64,000 nt of DNA, taken from Umbilicaria muhlenbergii (taxonomy: Eukaryota; Ascomycota; Lecanoromycetes; Umbilicariales; Umbilicariaceae). The stretch's first letter is position 1. Every line of letters begins with the position of its first letter. The notes beneath the pieces are model-generated. The model was not told where the DNA came from and ran no database searches. It was given only the letters and a program-made list of their open reading frames with translations. Shown piece after piece: positions 24,701 to 35,686 of this stretch. The stretch lies in NCBI GenBank assembly GCA_000611775.1, contig KK106981.1:6904312-6968311 (forward strand). The letters are read 5' to 3'. The position numbers and the translations under genes are program-made.

Positions 24701-24864
24701 AACCTGAATGAATGAAATGTGATCAACAACAAGTGAAGAAACAGGTCAACTGAATTGAGCAGAAGTAATCAACACTGACATATGTAATTCAGTGTCAAGC
24801 ATCAGACATAGAGAGGGTCATATATGATCATCAGCATCATTAAATGTGATTAATGAACTTAATT

Positions 24865-25832
24865 CATCCACAACTTGGCAGCCCGCTCAAAAATAAGGTT
24901 TTAGTTAATAGTACTTTATGCGCTCAGAGCACTCTCTGAGCAGTAAATGAGCTCATACAAATCTTACACTTTAAATAACTATTATACCTTCATGAATAAT
25001 AAAAAACTTTTTATTGAAAAGTTTTAAATCTCTTTATTCTAATAAGCTGTTTAAGAGTTTTTTTTATACAAAGTTTCTTTTTATGTGTTGTTGTTGTTGA
25101 GTTATTCAAAAAGTCATTAAAAGTTTGTTTATTAATGTTGTGATTTTCATCACTGGAAGTTTGAAATCAATGTAACTTTTTAACAACAACAGTTATAAAA
25201 AAACTTTAAGTTATAGAACTGTTTAATAGCTTCTTCTCTATAACTTATATACTGAAAGTTATATCATAAGTATAAAAGCGGAATAGTTATTCAAAGTATG
25301 TGACTTTTTTTGAAAGATTTTTCGCTGTTGAAAACTTGAATTAAATATAACTTAACAACAGCAGCAGTTATGAAGAAACTTTTAGTTTAACATTAATAGA
25401 GAATACTGTTTTTTATAACTTATGCATTGAAAGTTTCTTCATATCTGTTGAGTTGCAAAAGTTATTAAAGTGTGTAAATTTTTAAGTGATGAAAATCTTG
25501 AAGTTCTTTAAATATTTAGAACTCAACACTTATACAGTGCTTTCAGACTCAACAAATCATGATTTTTTATTGCAGAAAAGTGAATTTTAGCAAAAGTTTA
25601 CTTATTATAAGTTTTACTATTATTATAACACTGTGTGTGTACTTGTTTAAACAATTGTTTTAATAATTGTTTTTTTATCACAAAATTTTGATGTTCTGCT
25701 CAAGATTTAAGGTTGAGCTCAAAGCACTCAGAAGGTGCTAAGAGAAACTGTTAGCTGAGACATGAGATCAGAAGCTCAGAGCGCTCAAAGTGCTAAAAAT
25801 TAACTCAGAGTTAACTTGCTAAATTGCTGATG
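24865..25832 (+). repeat. Left terminal inverted repeat of E
   Basis: 968 bp, pairing with 33793-34747 reverse-complemented. Very AT-rich inside; near the outer edge is a hairpin CTCAGAGCACTCTCTGAG. It is built from diverged units of about 200 bp, each with AAGTTTCTT, GTTGAGTT, AAAGTNATTAAA and TTTTCATCACT-like strings. The inner edge reads AGTTAACTTGCTAAATTGCT. Confidence 0.85.
24966..25299 (+). repeat. Inner inverted-repeat cassette, left TIR
   Basis: Flanking arms (24966-25047, diverged, and 25229-25299) surround a core at 25048-25228. The core has the same plus-strand orientation as 34399-34576 in the right TIR, although the rest of the two TIRs is inverted. Confidence 0.75.
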
Positions 25833-27290
25833 CTCCTTGACACAAAGATGATGACTGAAGATGTGTTTCAACAGGGCTTGCAGAATGACATCAATGATGA
25901 ATTATAAATCATTACATCAGAAGATAAGCTATCAGAAGGACTGAGGCAGATGAATATCATATGAGAGTGTTAAAGCATTGTCTTGAGCAGTCAGATAACA
26001 TATCATAATTCATAATGCAAGCATACACTCAAGATTAGGAATTGTTCCTTATAATTGCATCATGAAGTATCAGCACTTAATAACAAAGTCAGTGATGTGC
26101 TCTTTCATGTATATGAAACATAGCATCAGGTATACAGACTGAGCCCTTTTTAAATTACTGTAACTTAAAAGTGTTAGTTTTGAGACCCCTCACATATCAT
26201 AACATGTCAACAAACAGGGGTGGTACCTGGTTCATTGAATGTGAAATCACAGTTCAATGAACGCAAAATGTGATTCAATGAACATAAAACTTCAATTGCA
26301 TGAACGCGTGCAACTAAAGTACTTGTCAGCAAAGCTTTATCTCACTTACTCACTGTCTGCTCACTCAATTGAATTAGTAGTCTCATCACATTTATTAATC
26401 ATTTATTGCAATCATTCTACATACTACTACAGCTGCACTTTCACCTTGATATTATCAATGTGATTCAAAATGAGGTCAGTCAATGTGTGATATAAAGTCA
26501 CTACTCAAGTAAGATTCAGAAACACAGAGATGATTGCAGTATCTGAGTTGAAGGAAGGATCTTAAACAAGAAAGAAAAGTACAAAAGAGGAAACTGCATG
26601 ATGATATGAATCATGTTCAAGCAGAGCAGGCAGTCATTATTGCAGACTTTAACAAGCTGAGTCACAATTTCTATGTTGTTCAGGCTCAATTTCAAGAATT
26701 TATGACAAGACAAGAGTGAAGGCTGAATTACATGCAGTTAACTCACTTTAAATGAAATGAAACAGTTACCTTGAAGTCTTATGAGTTAAGATTCAGGTGT
26801 ATGAAAGTCATGAGTGAAGATCACTTGTCATATTGTGAAGAGGCAATTGCATGAGATCATCATGATTGAAATCAACAAATCACCACTGACATCATCAGCC
26901 TCACATTGAATATTGCTACGCTGAGGGTATCCTCTCACAGATACAGTAGTCAAGAAATGATGTCATCATGTAGTCAAGAAACAGCGTCATCATGTTGCAC
27001 TACTTAAGCTCAATGTGAGGCTGACTCTAATACTTGCAAGCAGTCAGCCAACATCATTCAAGTTGTGAATCAACAGAGTGTGAAGCGCTCATGATCAACA
27101 ACAGTAAAGTTGCAAGTGCTGTTTGCACAGAAAGATATGAGATTCATGAATCTTAATGATCTTGATTGTGAGGCTTCAACATCAAGGAAAAAGTGACGCC
27201 TCTGTAACAGCAGCTATGTGGATTCAACAAGCAGAGATGATGAGATGAATGATGTCATTCAAACTACTACTTCAAGACTGAGGAGACAAC
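25833..27290. other. E interior, left part, no gene recognised
   Basis: Includes phased palindrome array 4. A short inverted repeat (CAGCCTCACATTGA near 26898 and TCAATGTGAGGCTG near 27011) encloses two copies of GTAGTCAAGAAA...GTCATCATGT (about 26946 and 26972). Two 65-68-codon frames (26257-26463 plus, 26516-26713 minus) show no homology I know. Confidence 0.45.
26231..26299. repeat. Phased palindrome array 4
   Basis: TTCATTGAA (26231), TTCAATGAA (26253) and TTCAATGAA (26274), spaced 22 and 21 bp. A diverged fourth site (TTCAATTGCATGAA) starts at 26291. Confidence 0.8.
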
Positions 27291-28140
27291 ATGACAAGCA
27301 TTTATCATTATGACATCTGCTCAAGACTTCACTACAGTGAAGAAAACATATGCTTAAATAATCATAAGCTTTACACTCATATCATACCTTCATCTTGCGG
27401 CAGCAAATGCTTCAAAGTCAATCAGCCTCAAGAGCAGAACATGAAGGACCTCAGTTTTAAAGAACTGATTAATAAGATTCTGAACACCCTGCCTGTTGCA
27501 AACATGAAGCTGGACTCAGAAGAGGCTGAGGATGTCATTGTAATGAATCAGCACTTGAGTGACAAAGATCATTATAAACAAACAATGATGTACACAGTCA
27601 CTATGCCCTCAGCTGTTGAGCACATCATCAGAAAATATCTATGCAGGCCTGCTATCATTACTATAAGTAACATGAGTGAGGCTGTGAGAACAATTGAACA
27701 GCATGTTGAATTCATCAATGAAGAAGATAAGAGGAAGAAACAGCTTTTGAAGATATTATTTTTAAGAGAATTCACATCTTCAATCATCATCTTTGTTAAT
27801 ATCAAATGAAACTGTGATGCTGTTGTTAAAGATGTAAAGCATATAAGCTTTTCATCAGTCACTCTTCATGATAATAAAACATAAAAGCAGAGAGAGGCTG
27901 TGCTGACATTTGTATGTAACAGCACTACTGATGTTCTGATTGCTACAGATCTCATCAGTAGAGGTATTGATGTGCAAGACATCAATCTTGTGATCAACTT
28001 CAACATGAGGCAGCACAACAAAAATCACAGAAAAGCAGCAGGCAGAAGAAAATCAAGGATAACAGCAGCTTCACTGATAAGAGAGGCTGACAGTGATCAT
28101 AAGCACATGTAGTATTATCATTTAAAACATGACCTTCAGA
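27291..28140 (+). pseudogene. Prp28/DDX23-like DEAD-box helicase fragment
   Basis: The frame 27291-27809 and its continuation carry ELINKILNTLPVANMKLDSE, QTMMYTVTMPSAVEHI (motif III region, SAT changed to TVT), EDKRKKQLLKILFLREF, IIIFVNIK, VLIATDLISRGIDVQDINL (motif V) and THR-AGRRKS-like motif VI remains. In intact proteins of the family motif III is SAT/TAT and motif V is ATDVAGRGID-like. The N-terminal Walker A and DEAD box are absent, so this is only the C-terminal half. Prp28 acts at the 5' splice site in the spliceosome; this copy has an internal TGA (27807) and small deletions and is inactive. It is probably a captured or duplicated host gene piece. Confidence 0.75.
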
Positions 28141-28784
28141 AGAGCCTCAAGCAAGATGATTAAAAATGATGCATTTATCAAGTTAAAAAAACTAATAAGA
28201 TCATGACACTCTCATCTCAGAACATATACTCTATACTCATGTGATTAAGATACTGTAAAATCAGATGTAAATGAATTAATTAATGATGTTCCTCATCTTG
28301 CTCACCTGCCTGAACTCACTGCTTAAAATGTTGTAAATGAGTAAGATAAAAAACTTCTACACCTTCCTCAGCCTCACCCTGAGCTTAAAAAACTGAATTA
28401 GCAACTCATGTTACAGCATCATAACTTCTCATTGCTAGACAGACATTCTCATTACTCAGTAATTCACTTCTCACGCAGCACTGTGCTGATTTTTCATGTG
28501 ATGAGTGATTACAGCTTTGGCAGTACAGAGGAGAAGAACATGAAACTTAAGAAGCTTAATGTTGAAGTGATATGTCTGATAACATATGTGCTGTTCATGC
28601 TGATACACTCTTGTTAACATGATGTTTAGCTTGAGGATCCTGATAACTTTGAAAACTGAGAGAAGCTTGTTCATGCTGCAGAAGGCTTAAAAGGAGGCCT
28701 TAATTAAAACTTCAGTTCTCAGTCAATAATTGCTACACAGAAGATATATGACTGATTCTTAACAAAGTTTTCATTGTTGTTCAG
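28141..28784. other. E interior, unassigned
   Basis: Two overlapping short frames on opposite strands (28408-28617 and 28471-28674), each without homology. It may contain more of the Prp28-like gene's 3' flank. Confidence 0.35.
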
Positions 28785-29165
28785 GTATTAAAAGAAATAT
28801 GTACAGTCTTTCATCAAGTTCTCTCATCAGCAAGCTTATATACTCAATGTATGTTGTCAGGCACCTGTCATCAATCATCATCTTGAAGAATATTCTGAAC
28901 AGACTTCCTGACTTGACTACATCATGTCATTGCTACAGTTTGAACCCCTCTGTCTTCAAGACACAATCACAAATTCATCAGCATGAAGTTGATGAGATGC
29001 AGGTGTTGCCTCCTATGTTTTATTATTAATGCTCAAGTCATCAGTCTTCACTTGAGATTACAGATTACCATGCACGTGAATGCAGTTTGACAACATTAAG
29101 AGTTGAAATGATATGAGCTTCACCTGAGTCATCAGTCTCTTCTCAGCATGCAAGAAGTATCAGGA
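28785..29165 (+). repeat. Repeat R1, copy 2
   Basis: Frame 28799-29029 matches copy 1 (SLISKLIYSMYVVRHLS, DLTTSCHCYSLNP, DEMQVLPPMFYY). Same strand and relative order as copy 1, placing a duplicated module inside E. Confidence 0.65.
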
Positions 29166-29693
29166 ATGTCATCAGCTGTGAAGTTGTAATGAATACTTAC
29201 TAAAACTGATCACCTTCTCATGAAACATCTTGAGCTTAAGGTTAACAAAAGAAGTCTTCATGATGCTTAAAAACTGACATCACTCTTCTGATCTCATTCA
29301 CATTATACAGGTGTCTCACTGTCATGATGCAAGTATCTTCAGAGTTGATAGTCAAGATTACACAAATGTATTTAAGTTGATGATACAGCTGTTCTGATAT
29401 GTTGAGCCTTCATTATACTATTATAGAGTGAAATGCATAAAGAATAAAGTAGAAACTCAGGGTTTCTGCAGAATGATGATCAGTCTCTTTCTTCATTAAT
29501 GTGCAATGTGAATATCTGTGAGTTAAGAGACACTTCAACTCTTTAAATCTTTTTTAATGACATTACAGCTTTCCTTGCCTGCACGGTTTCAACAGATAGC
29601 ATATACTAATGTAGCAGAATCTCAATCAAGATAATGTGTCATGATTAAAATTGTTGAGGAAGTGCACACCCTTGATGTGTTCTTTTCATTCAG

Positions 29694-29742
29694 TTCAATG
29701 AATGTGAGTTTAATTCAATGAACACATCTATCATTCATTGAA
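29694..29742. repeat. Phased palindrome array 5
   Basis: TTCAATGAA (29694), TTCAATGAA (29714) and TTCATTGAA (29734): exactly 20 bp apart. Confidence 0.85.
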
Positions 29743-29787
29743 CATGCTTACAAGTGTTGCAAAACAGTGATTCAGATACTTTTTATC

Positions 29788-30093
29788 ATTTATTAATTTG
29801 TTATCATCAGCAGCACTGCATCTTCTCATGATTCACTGCATCAACACTCTTCTTGCCTCTCATTACTTTCTTTATTGAACACTTTTTTTAACCTTCATGA
29901 CATCACCTTCTGCTACTCTCATCAACATTCTCATCATGACTCATTCATTAATCTGTTATCATCAGCAGTGCTGCATCATCTCACAACTCACTTCATTAAT
30001 GCTCTTCTTGCCTCTTATTATCCTCTTCATTAAACACTTTTTTTAATCTTCATGACATCACCTTCTGCTTCTCTCAGCAACACTCTCATCATG
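29788..30093 (+). repeat. Direct duplication of about 150 bp
   Basis: Two diverged copies (about 29788-29942 and 29943-30093), each with TGTTATCATCAGCAG, CTCTTCTTGCCTCT, ACACTTTTTTTAA and CATGACATCACCTTCTGCT. They correspond in position to the pyrimidine-rich repeats upstream of the helicase relic. Confidence 0.75.
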
Positions 30094-30460
30094 ATGATAC
30101 ATTATAACAATAGCTCATCATCTGACAGTCATTTTAAAATCTACAATGAAAGATGAAGTCCTCAAATGAGCAGGAGTGAGACATAATGTTTATTAATCAG
30201 ATGCATGAAACTCCTTCATAATCTTTCATTCAACCTTGAAAGCACTTAAAGCTGTTGAATGAATTTAACAGATGAATCTGAGATCTCTTTTCCTTTACAT
30301 CATTCATACTGTTGATGAACATAAAGGACTCTGTGATCAGAGTGCAATTATTAAATGAGACAAAACTCCTCACTGTCATTTTACATCAGTGTGAGTGATG
30401 TTATACTGATCAGTTTGACCTCATGTCACATAAGTTCATTAAATTCAACTTCCTGCTCAG

Positions 30461-31384
30461 GTGATGAAACCTCATTTTAAGCTTATTAGATCACTTTGTT
30501 TGCATGCACATGAATATTATCATCAATTCACAATACTCAACACCCGTGAGAAGGATACAACATTGAAGTCATACAACATGAGCTTAAACCTCAGAGAACT
30601 CTTTATAAAAAGCAAGATCTTGAATGACCTGCCTGATTTAAGCACACTCTACAATGCAGTGAGAGCTGAAAAGTCAGAGTATGCACATGCAACTGAGCAT
30701 GAAATCCTTCAAATGATAGAGAACTACTGAGGCAACTGAATAACTCCTCTTATGTCATCATATCAACTGTTATTGTATGATCTATACCACTTCCTGAATG
30801 ATGCTGAGAAGGAGTGTATTCAGCATCAGATTTCATCAAATCTGAGGATCAAGCTGTTTAAGATGCATGATCTGAATATTTACTGAGTGAGGAGTGATAA
30901 CCTTTTCAGATCTTTCAAATCAGTCTCAGCAGTCACATGAGGAGGCGTGACTGATTATGATTTTAAATTCAGAGCAGTTAAAGCTTTATATGATAAGTGA
31001 AAGAGAGAGCTGAACTCAGAACCTGATCTCATTGAACTCACTGAAACATTTAAAAACATGACAATGAATGAAGAGGCTAAAGAGCTGACAGACAGAAATG
31101 ATGAAGAGAACAGCAGTGAAGAATCAGTTATCAGATCTCAAAGGAAGGATTCAGATGAGCTCAAGAATTAAAATGTCACTGTGAAGAAAGTGAATACAAT
31201 CAGTCAAGATGAGATTACTCAAAGTCAAGTCAATTCTGATATCATGCACACAGCTACCTTATCAAGATTAATCTTAATGAATGACTCAGCTTCATCTGTC
31301 ATTCAACCTCACTCATTAACCTCTGGTTACCAGTTTTTGCAAATGATGACTCATCAGAAAAGACAGTTCAAGCTCACATGTTAA
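30461..31384 (+). pseudogene. Cargo reading frame 1 of E
   Basis: One continuous 308-codon frame interrupted by several TGA and one TAA (31169). Visible segments: FKLIRSLCLHAHEYYHQF, KSKILNDLPDLSTLYNAVRA, SSYQLLLYDLYHFLNDAEKE, DYDFKFRAVKALYDK, an acidic NDEENSSEESVIR and HSLTSGYQFLQMM. Just upstream (about 30240-30460) is LLNEFN...VQLLNETKLLTV, related to the helicase relic's FKLLSEFN...VQLLNERKLFI, so both genes share an N-terminal region. Function unknown. Confidence 0.55.
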
Positions 31385-31923
31385 AACTCACCTCATGACA
31401 GCTCACCTGCTCAACACCTTCTGTTACATTTTAATTCACCTCACTCACATCAGATCACACTGAGCTGATTATATCACCTCTATCATGAGATCACCTGCCT
31501 CACTCAGCTCAGTCAGTCAGATTTAATAACCTAGTTGATACATCTCACCTGATGAGTCATTCCACGTCAAAAGAATCAAAGTCATTACTCATACTCAATC
31601 AGCTCTCATTAATCAAGGAATACCTTGTGTTGACCTCATCAACATTAAGGAAAGATGAGTTTAACTTCATCAAGCTCATGTTACACATGACCTCATTAAG
31701 AATGAAACTCAGTGCATCAAGCTTTATCATCAATAATCACTCACCTGCTCAGACATGTTCAAAGCCTGAAACCTGATCAAGAATCCTCTCATCACAGCTC
31801 ATAAGTCCTCATACACCTCATGATGTAACATCAGACATCATTCATCTCACAGCATCTCAGTTGATTGACATCACAAAGTGAGCTTCTACCTCAGAGCTTA
31901 CCTGCACCTCAAGAGAAGCAAGG
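31385..31923 (+). other. Linker between the two cargo frames
   Basis: A 74-codon frame (31552-31776) rich in Ser, Leu and Thr. It is C/T-rich with many TCA and CCT triplets. Possibly a low-complexity linker joining the two large frames; no splice signals I would trust. Confidence 0.3.
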
Positions 31924-33249
31924 TTGAGGTCAGGTCTTCAGCTTAATTCAGTGAAATTTAAGATGTTGAAGAAGGATGATCACCTCAACTCTGCATCAGC
32001 TGAGGTTCCTGAACTGAAGAGAGTGAAAACAATCATCAAAGAAAGTAATCAAGAAGATGAGATCAAGATCTCAGACTCACCTCACATTCTGAAGGTATAC
32101 AAGGAGGGAGGATCAGTCAGAAGAAATATCATCATGAGTTACAAGAAGACTCTGATCAACATGAACTTTATAAACTGATCAGTTTATTATTATGAGTTCA
32201 ATTGAAGCTCATACAATGCAAAAGACATAAACACAGCTTCATCAGTGAATGTGAGGCTCACTGATCACCTGATGCAACAGGTGATGAAACAGCTCATTAT
32301 CAATGATCAGATGACTCAATACAAGGCAGACTTTAATGTAAATAAAGCTCTTAAAGTCATATGATACAGTCTGAGCTCAGCTGCCAAGCTCAAAGTTCAG
32401 TCTGATGAAGAAAACTGAGGAGTCAGATGATACAATCAGGTCTGATGAGATCAATATGAGTTCATCAGTGAGGCAGAGACAAGGAAAGAGGATTCAGTGA
32501 TATTAAAGAAAAGTGTGAAAAAGAAGGTAAAGAAGTGAAAAGCAAGTGAATGAAGTTTAAATAAGAAGTCATTCATTCAAGAAGATCTTAAATTTGATTA
32601 CACAGTCATCATCATGAGGTCTCTAAGGTCAAGTAAGCACTTAGAACTTGTACAGTTCATGAAGCTCTCACTGTTGACTGAAAGACTTACTCAACTGAAG
32701 ACCTCATGACTGATCATGCAAGAATCAGCATTACTGAGCTTGATGAAAGTAAATCAACCCTCAGAGATAAAGTTGAAACTGTTGAGCATGAGCGTCAAGT
32801 CAGAAGGACAATCTTTAAATAATATATTTAAAAATCATGACATGATGAAGAAGAAGGCAATCAGGAAGATAATGAGTGAAGAGATGACATGAATGAAAAA
32901 CAAGTTGAAAAAGATCATGCACCAGATGCTCATGATCAATGAAGCACTTCAACAAGTTTATAATGATGACTGAGATCTCCTCAACATCATTATCTTTTTA
33001 AAGCAAATTCAGGCAGACCTGATCAACTTCATCAATGAGTTCATCATTAACCTCAGTGCTCATCTTGAGGATGAAAGCAAGTCTAGGTTCAACAAGGCGT
33101 GATTTATAAATGCATGAAAAAAAGCTCTTGACAGGCATGATTACTCAGGTTTCATCATTGAAGATGACTGAGAAGAGGTTAGAAAACTGAATGTCTTAAT
33201 GAAAAAGAATGAAGGGGATAGTCCTCTATCAGAAGAATATAAGAAATAA
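31924..33249 (+). pseudogene. Cargo reading frame 2 of E (TGA-only stops)
   Basis: A single 442-codon frame, ATG 31924 to TAA 33249. I read 15 internal TGA codons, no internal TAA or TAG, and no TGG. It is charged and helical, with SASAEVPELKRVKTIIKESN, KKSVKKKVKK, SALLSLMKVNQPSEIKLKLL and EVRKLNVLMKKNEGDSPL. No known domain. Intact glutamine codons argue that the TGAs came from TGG/CGA rather than random decay. The C-terminal half looks coiled-coil-like. Confidence 0.6.
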
Positions 33250-33792
33250 GAAGCAGAAGTAAGTCATTCAAAAGTTAACTTTATTGAGGAAGAGAGATGT
33301 TGATTGAAGCTTTCAAATGTAAAATAAGTAGCTTAACATAGATCAATGATGAGCAGGATGACTGACTGAGGGAAATATTAATTATGTATATGTGATGAAT
33401 GTGCGCTCATGACAACAACAAGTTGCTAAATGAGTGCTCAGATTTAGAATATAAGCGCTAAAACTGTATCTCTCTAAGTGAAAATATCTGAGCAGGCTGC
33501 CACTTTGCGGATGAACAGTTCAAACAGTTCAAACAATCAAAGAACCTCAATTAATTCATAACATTTAACTGATGAGAAGAATGAAAACTGTTATATCTGT
33601 CACTGCCTTGAGCACTTTGTTAATGAATGTTTTTAACATGTCTGACAATCATCTTCTTTCTTTAAACATGATGAGTTTGTCAGTGAGATCTGCATTAATT
33701 ATGATGACTTTGATTCTGAGTCAGAAAATGAATGACTTTTATCAAAGTCACAGTTGAGAGTGAATTAGTTTCTCTGTGCAACATGAACTCTT
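33250..33792. other. E interior, right edge; extra terminus-like sequence
   Basis: At 33490-33513, GAGCAGGCTGCCACTTTGCG+GATG differs at three positions from E's right end (GAGCGGGCTGCCAAGTTGCG+GATG). It may be the end of a related element. A short frame at 33572-33757 has no homology. Confidence 0.5.
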
Positions 33793-34747
33793 CATCAGCA
33801 ATTTAGCAAGTTAGCTCTGAGTTAATTTTTAGCACTTTGAGCGCTCTGAGCTTCTGATCTCATGTCTCAGCTAACAGCCGCTCTTAGCACCTTCTGAGTG
33901 CTTTGAGCTCAACCTTAAATCTTGAGCAGAACATCAAAATTTTGTGATAAAAAAACAATTATTAAAACAATTGTTTAAACAAGTACACACACAGTGTTAT
34001 AATAACAGTAAAACTTATAATAAGTAAACTTTTGCTAAAATTCACTTTTCTGCAATAAAAAATCATGATTTGTTGAGTCTGAAAGCACTGTATAAGTGTT
34101 GAGTTCTAAATATTTAAAGAACTTCAAGATTTTCATCACTTAAAAATTTACACACTTTAATAACTTTTGCAACTCAACAGATATGAAGAAACTTTCAATG
34201 CATAAATTATAAAAAACAGTATTATCTATTAATGTTAAATTAAAAGTTTCTTCATAACTGCTATTGTTGTTAAGTTATATTTAATTCAAGTCTTCAATAG
34301 TGAAAAATCTTTCAAAAAAAAGTCACATACTTTGAATAACTATTGCGCTTTTATACTTATAATATAACTTTCAGGTTATAAGTTGTAGAGAATAAGCTGT
34401 TTAAGAGTTTTCTGATACAAAGTTTCTTTTTATGTGTTGTTGGTGTTGAGTTATTCAAAAAGTCATTAAAAATCTGTTTATTAATGTTGTAATTTTCATC
34501 ACTGAAAGTTTGAAATCAATATAACTTTTTAACAACAACAGTTATAAAAAAACTTCAAGTTATAAAACTGTTTAATAGCTTATTCTCTACAACTTATAAA
34601 CTAAAAGCTATATCATAAGTATAAAAGCGCAATAGTTATTCAAAGTATAATTTGTATGAGCTCATTTACTGCTCAGAGAGTGCTCTGAGCGCATAAAGTA
34701 CTATTAACTAAAACCTTATTTTTGAGCGGGCTGCCAAGTTGCGGATG
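33793..34747 (-). repeat. Right terminal inverted repeat of E
   Basis: 955 bp, inverted copy of 24865-25832. The inner edge CAGCAATTTAGCAAGTTAGC matches the left inner edge reverse-complemented. Differences include substitutions, small indels and the inner inversion. Confidence 0.85.
34327..34648 (+). repeat. Inner inverted-repeat cassette, right TIR
   Basis: Arms 34327-34398 and 34577-34648 (72 bp each, near-perfect inverted copies including TTTGAATAACTATTGCGCTT) flank a 178-bp core (34399-34576). The core is oriented opposite to what simple TIR symmetry predicts. Confidence 0.8.
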
Positions 34748-34949
34748 TTTGCTGAACCTCAATGAATATTATTTAAACAGTCTGAACATTTTAAATGATT
34801 TAAATAGTCTGAATGATGATCTTGAGCTTTTCACATTACAACTGTTCATTACAGTCTGCTCTCTCTACTTTTAAGGCTTTTTCATACTTTTTTACACTCT
34901 TGTAAACATCAGCTGTACAGCATATGCTCTCATTCATACTCAACTGATT

Positions 34950-35686
34950 CTCATGATCTGTGACAGGCTTGAGCTGAAGTCAGTTTCATTGTTTAAACTG
35001 AAGAATGTACATGAGTTTGATGAGAACCTCATTAAAGGAAAAATCACTTATGTCATTTATCCTGACTTACATCTGAAGAAGCATAAGGAGACTACTGTTT
35101 CTATGTTAATAATTAACTTAAGGCAGCATGACATCATCCTGAGAAAATTATGAATGAACTGAAATCAACTTCTTCTGAATCTGAAGGATGACTTTATTAT
35201 CTTTAAAGAAGATTTCCCTTTCTCACTTATAAGAAAAGTAAAAGTAAAAGGAGAATATTCATCTTCTGTTAAATATTTTACTCCTTCACCTCTGTCTTTC
35301 ACTTTGATTATCTTAAAAATCCTGCCTCAATCTGCCTCTACTGCAGATGACAACCCTTTTCATGTGTACAATGTTGAAGTAACTTCATATGCAGTGTTAA
35401 CTCATTAAGAGGAGGTACAAATATTCATTATGTTAATGAAGAACATAAACAAACAACTGATCTTGAATTAAAAATATTGTTCAGAGGAAATAAGTCTCAA
35501 GATGAACACCTTTGAACATCTTGAGGAGATACATCAGAAGTTATCTTCAGAATATCATAAATACCTGAACATCTTTGACTGCTCTCAAGTCAACTGACTG
35601 CTGCCTCATTGATTATATGATTATAAGATTAAGCTGATGAATGATGCTGCTTCACCTTAAAGTCAGATCTATCATATGTTACTTTA
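34950..35686 (+). pseudogene. Protease and RT start of C
   Basis: Reads ICDRLELKSVSLFKLKNVHE, YVIYPDLHLKKHKETTVSML and LRQHDIILRKL-x-MN, the Gypsy aspartic protease region after the active site (the DTG part is not visible). After about 35500: EEIHQKLSSEYHKYLNIFD and YDYKIKLMNDAASP, the usual lead-in to RT. TGA stands at the expected Trp of the conserved W-M-N. Interrupted at 35686 by element B. Confidence 0.75.

Larger units (their letters stand above)
24865..34747. mobile_element. Element E: large composite with about 960-bp inverted terminal repeats
   Basis: Both ends, read inward, start CATCC(A/G)CAACTTGGCAG followed by CCGCTCAAAAATAAGG. The span is 9883 bp. The interior holds a Prp28-like fragment, R1 copy 2, tandem repeats, phased palindrome arrays and two long decayed frames. 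No transposase recognised, and no convincing target-site duplication beside the ends. The left end interrupts unidentified sequence after the helicase relic; the right end abuts element C. Confidence 0.75.

Noticed and set aside
27572-27862. 96-codon minus-strand frame
   Set aside because: Antisense to the Prp28-like fragment, which has clear motif similarity.
31924-33249. A genetic code in which TGA encodes Trp
   Set aside because: TGA also occupies conserved Arg positions (e.g. the Arg expected in the D RNase H and in the Prp28-like fragment), CpG loss is general, and TAA/TAG occur in the same elements. Mutation explains the pattern better than recoding.
24865-34747. E as an LTR retrotransposon
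   Set aside because: Its terminal repeats are inverted, not direct, and the interior has no gag or pol.
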